Origin: CAJQHK01 sp038142525
GTDB taxonomy: Bacteria; Pseudomonadota; Alphaproteobacteria; Rickettsiales; UBA1997
Assembly (NCBI GenBank): GCA_038142525.1
Contig: JAYQKE010000015.1
Coordinates: 496,001 to 560,000 of the forward strand
Direction of reading: 5' to 3'
DNA: 64,000 nucleotides
How positions within the stretch are numbered: the stretch's first letter is position 1; every line of letters starts with the position of its first letter. The notes beneath the pieces are model-generated. The model ran no database searches and had not been told where the DNA came from. It saw nothing but the letters and a program-made list of their open reading frames with translations. Shown in pieces: positions 9,694-18,863 of the stretch. Made by a program: the position numbers and the translations under genes.

Positions 9694-9985
9694 TCATTTT
9701 TTACAAAAAATATCATGCAAGACATGAATAATCTTATTTATATTTGGATCTTTTATCGAATAAAATATCTGATTTCCATCTCTTGCGCCTTCTATAATAT
9801 CCTCTTTTGACATTCTTGCTAAATGCTGAGATAATGCAGATTGAGAAATTTGGGTTATTTCAACTAAATCATTAACACATAAAGGTTTTTTCAATTATTG
9901 AACATAAAACTATTAATCTAGTTTGATTAGATAATAATTTAATAAAATCTGTCGCCTTCTTGGAATTTTCTAGAATTTCAGACAT
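9694..9985 (-). CDS. ArsR-family repressor, BigR/YgaV-like (frameshifted)
   Basis: The protein starts at ATG 9985 (MSEILENSKKATDF) and shifts frame in an A-run near 9893 (GAAAAAACC). The winged-helix part follows: recognition helix SQSALSQHLARMSKED and wing ARDGNQIFYSI. Two cysteines sit where BigR, SqrR and YgaV have their persulfide-sensing pair: Cys28 in RLIVLCSI and one in the C-terminal HDIFCKK. That family represses sulfide-detoxification genes and lets go when the cysteines form a sulfur bridge. The target is probably the downstream rhodanese gene; the 87-base gap between them is AT-rich and could hold the promoter. Confidence 0.8.
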
Positions 9986-10114
9986 TTGTAACTTTGAATT
10001 AAAAATTAATTAATCATCATATGTTTTGATTTATAAGAAATCAAAATCTTAGCACCAATTTAAAATAATTTTTCTATTATTATTTTGAACATTAAATTTT
10101 AAAAAAAGTCCTAG

Positions 10115-10784
10115 GGAACCTCTGATTTTCCTATTTAATTTTGTCTATTTTTTCATTTTTCAGAAAAAATTTTTATAATTTGGATAAAGATTGCTAATTT
10201 TGTTAAAAATTAACAATCTTTATCCAAATTTAGGCATTATTTGTGGTAATTTCTCTAGTTTCTTGTCTAATTTTACCATTTTTGGCTAAATTAGACACAT
10301 TTATCCCTTGTTACGCTGTATTTGGTAGTATTTTTCTAACCATATAGAGATTAGCAAGGGATGATAGCATTTGTAATTGATTAGTATTCTTTTGTAAACC
10401 ATTATATCTAACCTTTCTATAGCCCCAAAGATGCTTTATAATTTGAAATGGATGTTCAACTTTAGCTCGAACTGATGAAAATTGTTTATTCCTCTTTTTT
10501 TGCTTATTTGAAAGTTTTTTGTTAGATTTAGCTCTATTGGTTATACCATAAAATATATTGTGATTCCTACAAAATCTTTTTATTGCCTTATCATCATAGG
10601 CCTTGTCACCAAATAAAGAAGTTTCATCACCATGTAATAACTCCTCTGTTTTAGTAGAATCATGATCTTTAGCTGTCGTCGTGACAATAGAATGAATAAT
10701 TGGCTTACCCTTAGTTTGCACACCAATATGAGACTTCATGCCAAAATAATAATTCTTCCCTTTCTTGGTAGAAGACATCTCTTG
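10115..10784 (-). mobile_element. ISb copy A: IS5-family element, truncated
   Basis: The right half of ISb (its 3' end in transposase sense) begins with GGAACCTCTGATTTTCC next to the 4-mer CTAG (10111-10114). It is cut at 10784, where ISc copy 1 starts. The missing half is not found nearby, so the junction reflects a rearrangement rather than simple nesting. Confidence 0.85.
10311..10784 (-). pseudogene. ISb transposase, C-terminal half
   Basis: The surviving C-terminal part is about 155 residues from the internal Met of MSSTKKGKNYYFGMKSHIG. It retains the second catalytic Asp (LFGDKAYDDKAIKRF) and the Glu region (VRAKVEHPFQIIKHLWGYRK). The N-terminal 165 residues seen in copy D are missing. 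It cannot be functional alone. Confidence 0.9.
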
Positions 10785-10919
10785 AGAAATGCCCCCTAAA
10801 ATTCAGACCATTAATTTTTAAATTTCATAGACTATAATTTCTTTAAATTTCGATTTGGAAGATGGAAAAATATGCTAATATTTTTTCATCTGTTAATTAA
10901 AAATTTAATTTAATAAATT

Positions 10920-11228
10920 ATGTCAAAAGAAATTAAAAAATATAATTCTGATTTTAAGTTTAAAGTTGTAATGAAATATTTATCCGAAAATTATACAATT
11001 TATCAGATTTGTAGCGAATATGATATTGCTAAATCAACATTACATAAATGGGTTAAGCAGTTTAAAGCTAGCGGTAATGATATATTTTCTGATTCTAAGT
11101 TATCTAAAGAAGAAAAATTAAGTAAAAAAGAACAAAAAAAGAAGGATAAAGAAATTGATAAATTATATAAGAAAATAGGTCAATTAACAATGGAAAGAGA
11201 TTTCTTAAAAAAGTTTCTGGACAGTTAG
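10920..11228 (+). CDS. ISc OrfA (helix-turn-helix)
   Basis: This 102-residue protein has an N-terminal helix-turn-helix of the Tnp_1/InsE type (YQICSEYDIAKSTLHKWVKQF). A Lys/Glu-rich leucine-zipper-like tail follows (KKIGQLTMERDFLKKFL). It binds the ISc ends. The stop (TAG 11226-11228) follows a slippery AAAAAAG at 11207-11213 that would let some ribosomes pass into OrfB. Confidence 0.9.
   Translation: MSKEIKKYNSDFKFKVVMKYLSENYTIYQICSEYDIAKSTLHKWVKQFKASGNDIFSDSKLSKEEKLSKKEQKKKDKEIDKLYKKIGQLTMERDFLKKFLDS
11207..11213 (+). promoter_or_regulatory. Predicted -1 ribosomal frameshift site
   Basis: The heptamer A AAA AAG lies in OrfA reading frame, 12 bases before the OrfA stop. OrfB lies in the -1 frame and stays open upstream to this point. 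This is the classical IS3-family arrangement for making the OrfAB transposase fusion. No stimulatory stem was verified. Confidence 0.75.
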
Positions 11229-11269
11229 ATTATTCTAAGAAAATCAAATTTCTAAAATTATCATCAGAT

Positions 11270-12106
11270 ATGTATAATTTAGCTGTCAGAAATAGATGTA
11301 GATTGTTAGATATTAATAGATCTAATTTTTATTATAAATCTAGGATTGATATTTCTAAGATTAATAGTTTATGCAAAGATATTCATAATATCTGGAGTAA
11401 ATATCAATTTTTCGGATATAGAAGAATTACAGAAATAATCAATCAAGATAGAAATCATAATAATAAAATTAATCGCAAGAAGATTCTTAGATTAATGAGA
11501 GTTCTAAAGATTAAAGCTCTTTATCCAAAGAAAAAGACAACAATCATCAATAAAAAAGATTACAAATATCCTTATTTATTAGAAGATAAATCTAAAATAG
11601 ATAAGCCAAATCACACTTGGGCAATTGATATAACTTACATCAAAACACCAGTAGGATTTGTTTATTTAATGTCGCTAATTGATTGGAGTTCTAGATTTGT
11701 TGTTGCATCAAAATTATCAATTTCTATGGAAACTAATAATTGTGTTGAAATATTAAAAAAGGGAATAAAAAATCATAAAATTATTCCAACAATTATTAAT
11801 ACTGATCAAGGATCTCAATTTACCAGCGGTAATTGGATAAATGAATTAAAAAAACGAAATATTCAAATATCAATGGATGGAAAAGGTAGGTGGGTAGACA
11901 ATGTAATTATTGAAAGATTCTGGAGAACTGTAAAATATGAACAAATTTTTCTCAATCCTCCTGATAATATAGAAGAATTAAAGAGGCAAATAACAAGATT
12001 TATCCATTTTTATAATTATCAAAGACCTCATCAATCTTTGAATTACAAAACTCCTAGTCAAATTTACTATAATGATGACAGTAAGAGAAAAAGAATTAGA
12101 TTTTAA
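11270..12106 (+). CDS. ISc OrfB, DDE integrase-type transposase
   Basis: This 278-residue catalytic subunit (from ATG 11270) is probably made mainly as an OrfAB fusion. It has an HTH_21 region (SKYQFFGYRRITEIIN) and the rve core with the three acidic residues: first Asp in HTWAIDITYIKT, second Asp in NTDQGSQFTSGNW, Glu in VIIERFWRTVKYEQIF. The C-terminal signature FYNYQRPHQSLNYKTPSQ is typical of IS3. The identical protein is encoded by copy 3 at 26449-27285. Confidence 0.93.
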   Translation: MYNLAVRNRCRLLDINRSNFYYKSRIDISKINSLCKDIHNIWSKYQFFGYRRITEIINQDRNHNNKINRKKILRLMRVLKIKALYPKKKTTIINKKDYKYPYLLEDKSKIDKPNHTWAIDITYIKTPVGFVYLMSLIDWSSRFVVASKLSISMETNNCVEILKKGIKNHKIIPTIINTDQGSQFTSGNWINELKKRNIQISMDGKGRWVDNVIIERFWRTVKYEQIFLNPPDNIEELKRQITRFIHFYNYQRPHQSLNYKTPSQIYYNDDSKRKRIRF

Positions 12107-12292
12107 AATAAAAAATAATTAAAATCTAAAATATGAAATACGAAATTTTATAATTTTCCAGAAATTTCTACGAATTTGGCTATTTAGGGCCATTCTAAAA
12201 TTTCAGAAAATTCAAAAATTTCTACACCGAATTTAAAGAAAAAAGTCTATGACTTTTAAAGAGGTAATGGTCTAACAAATGGGTGCAGTTCT

Positions 12293-12464
12293 CTTCATCA
12301 TCTTTTCTGATTGTGTTTAGTAATTCTTCAAGACCTGTTCTATTTTGTAGGGAGCCACTAATTTTATCAGTAATTATCTTTTGACATCCTGCTTTTTTTA
12401 ATGAATCAATTTGTAGATCAAGATTTTGATCAATAGTAGATACTCGGGCGTAGCCTATTTTCAT
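12293..12464 (-). pseudogene. Serine recombinase (resolvase/invertase), N-terminal fragment
   Basis: The first 57 residues carry the resolvase signature MKIGYARVSTIDQNLDLQ with the catalytic Ser and SGSLQNRTGLEELLNTI. The gene is then cut by the ISc copy 1 end, and translation would run into IS sequence. The DNA-binding C-terminus is absent from the window. Its start overlaps the DUF3310 gene by 35 bases, as in compact phage or plasmid modules. Confidence 0.85.
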
Positions 12465-12669
12465 GCTCTTCTATTAGTTTTTCAAGATACCATTTGGCTT
12501 TTTTTAGATCTTCAATGCCATTTTTAAATTTATATCTTGTCGTATATTTAATAATATTACCCTCAATATAACTCATATTCTGAGATTTAATAAAATCAAT
12601 TGGCTCTATTGATCCTTGATTATAATGGGAAGGCTTGTTGATTATATCGTGATTTTTAGAATTTCTCAT
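12430..12669 (-). CDS. DUF3310 phage-type protein
   Basis: This 79-residue protein matches the DUF3310 pattern: INKPSHYNQGSIEPIDFI, then GNIIKYTTRYKFKNG, then EDLKKAKWYLEKLIEE. The family is found mainly in phages and prophages and its function is unknown. It precedes and overlaps the truncated resolvase gene and lies just downstream of vapBC on the same strand. This supports a mobile or prophage origin for the small cluster. Confidence 0.82.
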   Translation of the reverse strand: MRNSKNHDIINKPSHYNQGSIEPIDFIKSQNMSYIEGNIIKYTTRYKFKNGIEDLKKAKWYLEKLIEEHENRLRPSIYY

Positions 12670-12684
12670 ATTTATATTTAAGAA

Positions 12685-13075
12685 TTATCTAATTAATTTA
12701 ATATCTAAATCTATATCTAACTTTTTCCAAATTTTATCAGCTGTTAAAATTGGGCAATTTTTATATTTTGCAAGTGACAAACAAGCCCTATCGCCAAGAG
12801 ATAATCCAAATTTAGATGTATATTGGTCAAGAGATGCTGACTATTAATGCTTGATCATAATTAAAATCTATAATATTAGGGAAGATGTTTTTTAATAAAT
12901 TAGATATTTCATCTTGATCAAAACCATTGCGATTTGTAACTGTTATTACTTCTGAAAAATTAATAGTAGATATTAGAGCGTTGTTTAAATATTGCTCAAC
13001 AACATCCTTACCCTTTTCATTATTAATTAAAACTAATATAGCAGAAGCATCTAGAATAATTTTATCTTTTATCAT
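12685..13075 (-). CDS. vapC: PIN-domain toxin, VapC-like (frameshifted)
   Basis: VapC toxins are Mg-dependent ribonucleases that attack tRNA or rRNA. The frame from ATG 13075 shows the first acidic site (ILDASAILVLINNEKG) and NFSEV with the Glu. After a one-base break near 12838 the sequence continues as SLGDRACLSLAKYKNCPILT and ADKIWKKLDIDLDIKLIR with the remaining Asp residues. Combined length is about 130 residues, normal for PIN toxins. The start overlaps the antitoxin stop by 4 bases (ATGA). All catalytic acids are present, so the toxin is probably intact if the break is an error. Confidence 0.85.
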
Positions 13076-13313
13076 GATTGTTCTTCTTTTCTCATATTAA
13101 TTAAATCTTCTGATAGAGTTAGTTTTTTATCTTTGCTCTTAATCAGATTTTGTAATTTATCTAAATATTGTTTTGGAGTTTGGATATTAATAATATTTTG
13201 TTCTGATAATTTAACAATTAGATCATCACCCTTTCTTAAATTTAGCTTTTTCTAATTGGTGCAGGAATTACTATTCTACCAGTTTCATTTATAGATACAT
13301 GAAAATCTTCCAT
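13072..13313 (-). CDS. vapB: AbrB/SpoVT-type antitoxin (frameshifted)
   Basis: The frame starts at ATG 13313 and reads MEDFHVSINETGRIVIPAPI, a swapped-hairpin AbrB domain with the GRIVIPAPIRK core. A one-base loss in a short homopolymer near 13252 breaks the frame; it resumes as LRKGDDLIVKLSEQNIIN and ends SEDLINMRKEEQS at TGA 13072. The product of about 80 residues would bind VapC and repress the pair. The gene is directly upstream of vapC with a 4-base overlap. Confidence 0.8.
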
Positions 13314-13751
13314 AACTTATTATATTAAATATTATTTATATTTTAATGACAATTATTGAAATATGTCATATATCTATTATAGAGTTAATTAAATATAATG
13401 TCAAATAACAATAGTAAATTAAGTCAATAACTAACCTATAATTGCTTACTTAGAAATATTGCCAATATTACTTTACTGGATTAAGGTAATGTCGCTGGAA
13501 ATGAAAAAATGGAAAAATAAAAGTAAATAAAATGATCGTTTTGTTTACTAATAGAAAATGCTTTAAAAATATAAAATATTATAACTACCACAAATAAATC
13601 CAGCTATCAATAAATACATAAAATTAGAAAGATATTGGTTCATATAAAAATGAGCACTTGTCATATAAAAAAGATTATAAATATCCTATTTGCACTTTTT
13701 TTGGTGCTTCAAGGAATTTTACCATGTTAATCCAGATTCTTGTATAGACAA
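13314..13751. other. Intergenic stretch upstream of vapBC
   Basis: I see no gene in these 438 AT-rich bases. Next to the antitoxin start is an imperfect palindrome with TGACA at 13347-13351 and TGTCA at 13364-13368. It could be a VapB operator, but this is speculative. The right part up to the IS630 remnant may include the degraded end of that element. Confidence 0.4.
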
Positions 13752-14104
13752 CTAAATTAAGCTTGCATTTTCTCTTATTCCAAGCAACATTTCGAGTAAC
13801 TCTCTTTTATCGCTGTATTTATTTCTCCACTTCCTGTACCAATACTTGATTTGAGACCATTTCTTTTCAATTGGGTTAAGATCTGGTGAATAAGCTGGAA
13901 GATAAAGTAATGTGATATTGAATTTCTTTGCTATGTCTGCAATGTTTTCAATATTTTTATCAGCAATTTCTGCCTTTGAGTCATGATGAAATTTGGCGTT
14001 ATCAAGTACCAGATAAGATCCTGACTCAATATTTGGAAATAGATCGTTCTTAAGATAGTCCTTAAATATTTGTTTATCAATTGATGATTCATATATTTTT
14101 GAAC
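13752..14104 (-). pseudogene. ISf: IS630-family transposase, C-terminal fragment
   Basis: The minus strand ends at TAG 13752. It encodes about 115 residues of a DDE_3 transposase, with an Asp in SYLVLDNAKFHHDSKAE and the hallmark LLYLPAYSPDLNPIEKKWSQ holding the catalytic Glu. The N-terminal half is missing. Its first 178 bases (13927-14104) are repeated in inverse orientation at 14344-14521. Confidence 0.88.
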
Positions 14105-14521
14105 CTTTAAAAAAACTCCAAGATATACAAAGAAAGGAATGAAAAACTTAGATCTGAATTCATAAAATCAATTGCCAATCTCGATCAAAAAAAGCTATAT
14201 GATTTTGATGAGTCTGGTATCGATCTTGAGATTAACTGTGAATATGGATTTGCCAAAAAAGGAAAGAGGCTTGAAGTTCCAAGATCTGGTAGAAGAGGCA
14301 AAAGACTGAATATACTGGCAAACAAGAAATCATAATAATTTATGTTCAAAAATATATGAATCATCAATTGATAAACAAATATTTAAGGACTATCTTAAGA
14401 ACGATCTATTTCCAAATATTGAGTCAGGATCTTATCTGGTACTTGATAACGCCAAATTTCATCATGACTCAAAGGCAGAAATTGCTGATAAAAATATTGA
14501 AACCATTGCAGACATAGCAAA
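13927..14521. repeat. 178-bp near-perfect inverted repeat formed by two IS630 fragments
   Basis: Bases 13927-14104 and 14344-14521 are reverse complements with one mismatch noticed (GAAAAC against GAAACC in the sense strand). They are separated by 239 bases. Such a structure could form a large cruciform or hairpin. Confidence 0.85.
14105..14521 (+). pseudogene. ISf: IS630-family transposase, internal fragment in opposite orientation
   Basis: The plus strand encodes the central part of the same transposase type: KLYDFDESGIDLEINCEYGF with the first catalytic Asp, then RGKRLNILANKKS. After a frame break near 14330 it reads SIDKQIFKDYLKNDLFPNIE through DNAKFHHDSKAEIADKNIE. It stops at 14521, where ISb copy E starts. 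N- and C-termini are absent. Confidence 0.85.
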
Positions 14522-14786
14522 GGAACCTCTGAAAAACCAATTATCTAATTTATAGATTTGAAACTGTTTAATTTTGTTATTTTTGCCAAAGTTTAGCAAA
14601 GTTATTTTATAAAATTTTGTTTGAATTTATTTGATAAAAATAGCCAGAAAAGCTTGATTTATCTAGCTTTTTTGCTTATTATTGATATATTAAATTCAAA
14701 TAAAATATATAATTATGGCAACCCAGCAATCATTTTTTTCATTAGCAATTTCTGGTAGAAAATTAAGAGCGGAGAAGTTTCTTAAT
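14522..14786 (+). mobile_element. ISb copy E: left end only
   Basis: This is the left terminus of ISb (GGAACCTCTGAAAAACC) through the first 24 codons of its transposase (ATG 14715, MATQQSFFSLAISGRKLRAE). It is broken where ISa copy 2 begins at 14787. The insertion point in ISb is TTAAT, the same 5-mer as at ISa copy 1. Confidence 0.88.
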
Positions 14787-15807
14787 CTTAAATTCCCATA
14801 TCTTTACCCACGATAGTCCTTAAAAAAACATTAATCTAAGCAAATAAAAGCTTGCAACCGACTTTTTAGTTCTATATACTCGTGCCTATTATTAATTCTT
14901 TACTCACGATTATGAGCTATATCAGATACAAAAAAGTTGGAGACAGGGAATATGCATATGAAATAACGGCCTATTGGGATAAAAAGAAACAACATTCCAA
15001 GCAAAGACAGCAAATATCTTGGAATTGTCCTAGATAAAGAAGCTGGAATATTTCAGGAGGTAAAAAGAAGAAAGAGAGATTTAAATGGAAAAGTTATTTC
15101 CAATCCAAAAAGGGTTATGGCACAACCATTTAAGGAGAGGGAAATTGTATCTTTTGGTAGTGGCTACTTAACCAAGAAACTAATTGATGAAGATGATGTT
15201 GGAAAAATCTTTGCAGACTTACTGCCTCATGTAAAGCTTAAAACATTAAAAAGCTTACTATCCTATCGTCTCATCAATGGATCTGCAATGTATTTAGCTA
15301 ATGATTGGTATGAAGGCGATATATCTAAACATTTATTTCCAGGCTCTTCTATGAGCTCACAAGCTATCAGTAATTTCCTAAAAGAACTGGGAAGTGAAAA
15401 GCTTCAAAAAGACTTTTTTAGAAAATATCTTCCTATCGCAACAAAAGACAGCAAAGAAGGTCTAATAGTAGATGGAAGTAGCATGCCAAATGAAATCAAT
15501 ACTCCAATTAATGAGTTTGGCTATAATAGTGGCTCTATTGATAGGCAGATAAAATTTATGTCAGTTGTTTCTGCCGATAACAATCTACCTCTGTACTTTC
15601 GCTACAATGCAGGCAGTATAGCGGACATCTCAACACTCACAAATACTATCAAAGAACTTAAGGCTCATAACACTACAGCTAAAGCGGTACTGCTAGATGC
15701 GGGCTTTTATTCTAATGATAATATTGAATTATTACAAAAAAATAAGATCAATTTTATAATTAGACTTCCGTCTGGCAGAAAATTATTCAAAGAAGTAATT
15801 GATAATG
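14787..15807 (+). mobile_element. ISa copy 2: left 1021 bp, truncated by ISc
   Basis: It begins with the ISa inverted repeat CTTAAATTCCCATATC and is identical to copy 1 over most of its length. It is cut at 15807 by the AGAACTGCACCC end of ISc copy 2. The right inverted repeat is lost, so the copy is immobile. Confidence 0.9.
14912..15807 (+). pseudogene. ISa transposase, truncated and frameshifted
   Basis: The frame starts at ATG 14912 but carries an extra A near 15005 (CAAGCAAAGACAGC, against CAAGCAGCACAGC in copy 1), which breaks it after about 30 codons. An open frame resumes at ATG 15117 (MAQPFKEREIVSFGSG). At 15808 the sequence passes into ISc, removing the C-terminal third with the catalytic Glu. 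Confidence 0.88.
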
Positions 15808-16347
15808 AGAACTGCACCCATTTGTTAGACCATTACCTCTTTAAAAGTCATAGACTTTTTTCTTTAAATTCGGTGTAGAAATTTTTGAATTTTCTGAAAT
15901 TTTAGAATGGCCCTAAATAGCCAAATTCGTAGAAATTTCTGGAAAATTATAAAATTTCGTATTTCATATTTTAGATTTTAATTATTTTTTATTTTAAAAT
16001 CTAATTCTTTTTCTCTTACTGTCATCATTATAGTAAATTTGACTAGGAGTTTTGTAATTCAAAGATTGATGAGGTCTTTGATAATTATAAAAATGGATAA
16101 ATCTTGTTATTTGCCTCTTTAATTCTTCTATATTATCAGGAGGATTGAGAAAAATTTGTTCATATTTTACAGTTCTCCAGAATCTTTCAATAATTACATT
16201 GTCTACCCACCTACCTTTTCCATCCATTGATATTTGAATATTTCGTTTTTTTAATTCATTTATCCAATTACCGCTGGTAAATTGAGATCCTTGATCAGTA
16301 TTAATAATTGTTGGAATAATTTTATGATTTTTTATTCCCTTTTTTAA
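15808..16347 (-). mobile_element. ISc copy 2: right 540 bp, truncated by ISb
   Basis: The right end of ISc (AGAACTGCACCC) abuts ISa copy 2. The other side stops at TTAA (16344-16347), where ISb copy F starts. The intact ISc reads TTTTTTAATATTTC here, so ISb inserted at a TTAA target inside ISc and the distal part of ISc was then lost. Confidence 0.88.
15994..16347 (-). pseudogene. ISc OrfB, C-terminal fragment
   Basis: About 118 residues remain, from KKGIKNHKIIPTIIN through the IS3 signature YNYQRPHQSLNYKTPSQI. The second catalytic Asp (NTDQGSQF) and Glu (IERFWRTVKYEQ) are present; the first Asp is lost. The apparent longer frame starts inside the ISb end and is an accidental fusion. Confidence 0.88.
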
Positions 16348-17075
16348 GGAACCTCTGAAAAACCAATTATCTAATTTATAGATTTGAAACTGTTTAATTT
16401 TGTTATTTTTGCCAAAGTTTAGCAAAGTTATTTTATAAAATTTTGTTTGAATTTATTTGATAAAAATAGCCAGAAAAGCTTGATTTATCTAGCTTTTTTG
16501 CTTATTATTGATATATTAAATTCAAATAAAATATATAATTATGGCAACCCAGCAATCATTTTTTTCATTAGCAATTTCTGGTAGAAAATTAAGAGCGGAG
16601 AAGTTTCTTAATCAAATGACGGATATTATTCCATGGCAAAGATTGATTGATAAGATAGAGCCTTTTTATCCTAATGGTACTAGTGATTACGGTGGCAGGA
16701 AGGTGACAGATTTATTATTAATATTTAAGATTCATTTGTTACAGCAGTGGTTTGGTCTTAGTGATCCAGCTATGGAGGATGCTATATATGATAGAATAAG
16801 TTTTCAAAAATTCTTAAATATTGATATTGGTATTGATAATGTTCCGGATGAGACTGTGATATTGAGATTCCGTCATTTATTGGAAAAGCATAATTTATCG
16901 TCGATTATATTTAACGAGGTAAATTCATATCTTGAAGAGAATGATCTTTTGTTGAAGGAGGGTACGATAACTGATGCGACATTAATATCTGCTCCAACTA
17001 GTACAAAAAACAAGAAGAGGAAAAGGGACCAAGAGATGTCTTCTACCAAGAAAGGGAAGAATTATTATTTTGGCA

Positions 17076-18664
17076 GGGAGCGTTTTTTTAACTGTGTCAA
17101 TTTAAGTTAAAATGAGAATAAAATTTAATTTATTAAATTTTATTCTCATAAATAATTATAAATTTTAACATTAACTTAAATTGATAATATCATGAATCAC
17201 AAATTAAAATCTTTAAATAATTTTCGAAATAACTCTGACAATCAAGATCTTGAAGAGGATTTTGATTATCAAAAGTTCAAGAAAGAAGCTATAGACAAAT
17301 TGTATGCTGGAAAAGGATTTTCTGGCAAAGATGGTATATTTACCAGTATGTTAAAAGATTTTCTTGAAACTGCCATGCAATCCGAATTGGATAATCATTT
17401 AAATTCTAAAAAAGAAGATGATGTTACCAATAGGAAAAATGGATTTTCTTCTAAAATAGTCAAAACCGATAGAGGTCAATTTGAGTTAAATACTCCAAGG
17501 GATAGAAATTCATCTTTTGATCCTAAAATAGTTAAGAAAGGTCAAACTATTTTAACTCCAGAATTAGATGATAAAATTATAACTCTATATTCTTATGGTA
17601 TGAGTTATAGAGATATATCATCTCATATTGAAGAGATATATGACATTGAGATATCTAAATCTACAATTACAGCTATTACAGACAAAATATTACCTAAAAT
17701 AACAGAATTTAAAGAAAGGCAGTTAGAAGAGATTTATCCTATAATATTTCTTGATGCTATGTTTTTTAAGGTTAAAGAAAATGGAAAAATAATTAGTAGC
17801 TTTTTATTCAGTTCTTGGAGTTGACAAGGATGGTAAAAAAGATATTTTAGGAATTTATCTTCAAGAGTCAGAGGGAGCTAATTTTTGGCTTAATATTTTA
17901 ACTGATTTACAAAATAGAGGTATAAAAGACGTATTGATTGCTTGTGTCGATGGCTTAAAGGGCTTTCCTGAGGCTATTAATTCAATATTTCCAAAAACTG
18001 AGATTCAGCTTTGCATCATTCATCAAATTAGGAATTCTATCAAATATGTTGCATCAAAAAATCAAAAAGAATTTATATCTGACTTAAAGACTCTTAATAC
18101 TGCAGCAAGCAAAGAAGTAGCCGAAGAAAAACTGCTTCTAATTGAAGAAAAATGGGGCAAAAAATATCCAATAATATTCAAATCTTGGAATAATAACTGG
18201 GATAATTTATCTAATTATTTTAAATATCCAAAAGAGATAAGAAAGCTAATTTATACTACTAATTCTGTTGAAGGGTTTCATAGGCAAGTCAGAAAAATTA
18301 CCAAAACTAAAGGCTCTTTTCCATCTGATCAATCATTAGAAAAGTTACTCTATCTTGCTATACAAAACATTAAGAAAAAATGGACTATGCCAATACCAAA
18401 TTGGAGCTTGATAATTAGCCAATTTGCTATAAAATTTGAGGATAGAATCAAATTAGATTTAGCTTAAATATAACAAAATATTAATCTAAATCTAAAAAAA
18501 ATGGAAAACAAATTTTTGCCAAAAATTATCTTAAAAATTGGATTTATATTTTTACAAGATACGCTACGCTTAAAATCTTGTAAAAATAAAATCTCAATTC
18601 TTAATAAAATTATTAAGGCAAAATTTGAAAAAAATTAAATTGACACAGGGGATTGGACATTCCC
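17076..18664 (+). mobile_element. ISd: IS256-family element nested in ISb copy F
   Basis: The ends are inverted, imperfect repeats of about 30 bp sharing GGGA and CTGTGTCAATTTAA. An exact 8-bp target duplication TTTTGGCA flanks it (17068-17075 and 18665-18672), as expected for IS256. It is the only copy in the window and sits in the ISb transposase gene. Length is 1589 bp. Confidence 0.93.
17192..18467 (+). CDS. ISd transposase, IS256/Mutator type (frameshifted)
   Basis: This transposase of about 425 residues has a single break near 17810 in a T-run. Before it: MLKDFLETAMQSELDNHLN, SYRDISSHIEEIYDIEISKS, and FLDAMFFKVKENGKI with the first Asp. After it: FYSVLGVDKDGKKDILGIY, IACVDGLKGFPEAINSIFP with the second Asp, QLCIIHQIRNSIKYV, and TNSVEGFHRQVRKITKTKG with the catalytic Glu. 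All DDE residues are present, so the element may be active if the break is an error. Confidence 0.9.
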
Positions 18665-18863
18665 TTTTGGCATGAAGTCTCATATTGGTGTGCATACTAA
18701 GGGTAAGCCAATTATTCATTCTATTGTCACGACGACAGCTAAAGATCATGATTCTACTAAAACAGAGGAGTTATTACATGGTGATGAAACTTCTTTATTT
18801 GGTGACAAGGCCTATGATGATAAGGCAATAAAAAGATTTTGTAGGAATCACAATATATTTTAT

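Larger units (their letters stand above)
10785..12292 (+). mobile_element. ISc copy 1: complete IS3-family (IS150-like) element
   Basis: The 1508-bp element has imperfect inverted ends: AGAAATGCCCCC at left and, in complement at right, AGAACTGCACCC. It carries orfA and orfB in overlapping -1 phase. The left flank is ISb copy A and the right flank is a resolvase gene. The flanking bases do not form a matching duplication, so one side was probably replaced after insertion. Confidence 0.88.

Noticed and set aside
13347..13368. VapB operator palindrome
   Set aside because: Only five bases per arm match and the region is very AT-rich. It is mentioned in the gap entry but not claimed as a site.
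15117..15878. Open frame joining ISa transposase to a 27-residue tail (ENCTHLLDHYLFKSHRLF)
   Set aside because: The tail is translation of the ISc right end. The same tail follows the resolvase fragment at 12222-12292. It is a junction artefact, not a domain.
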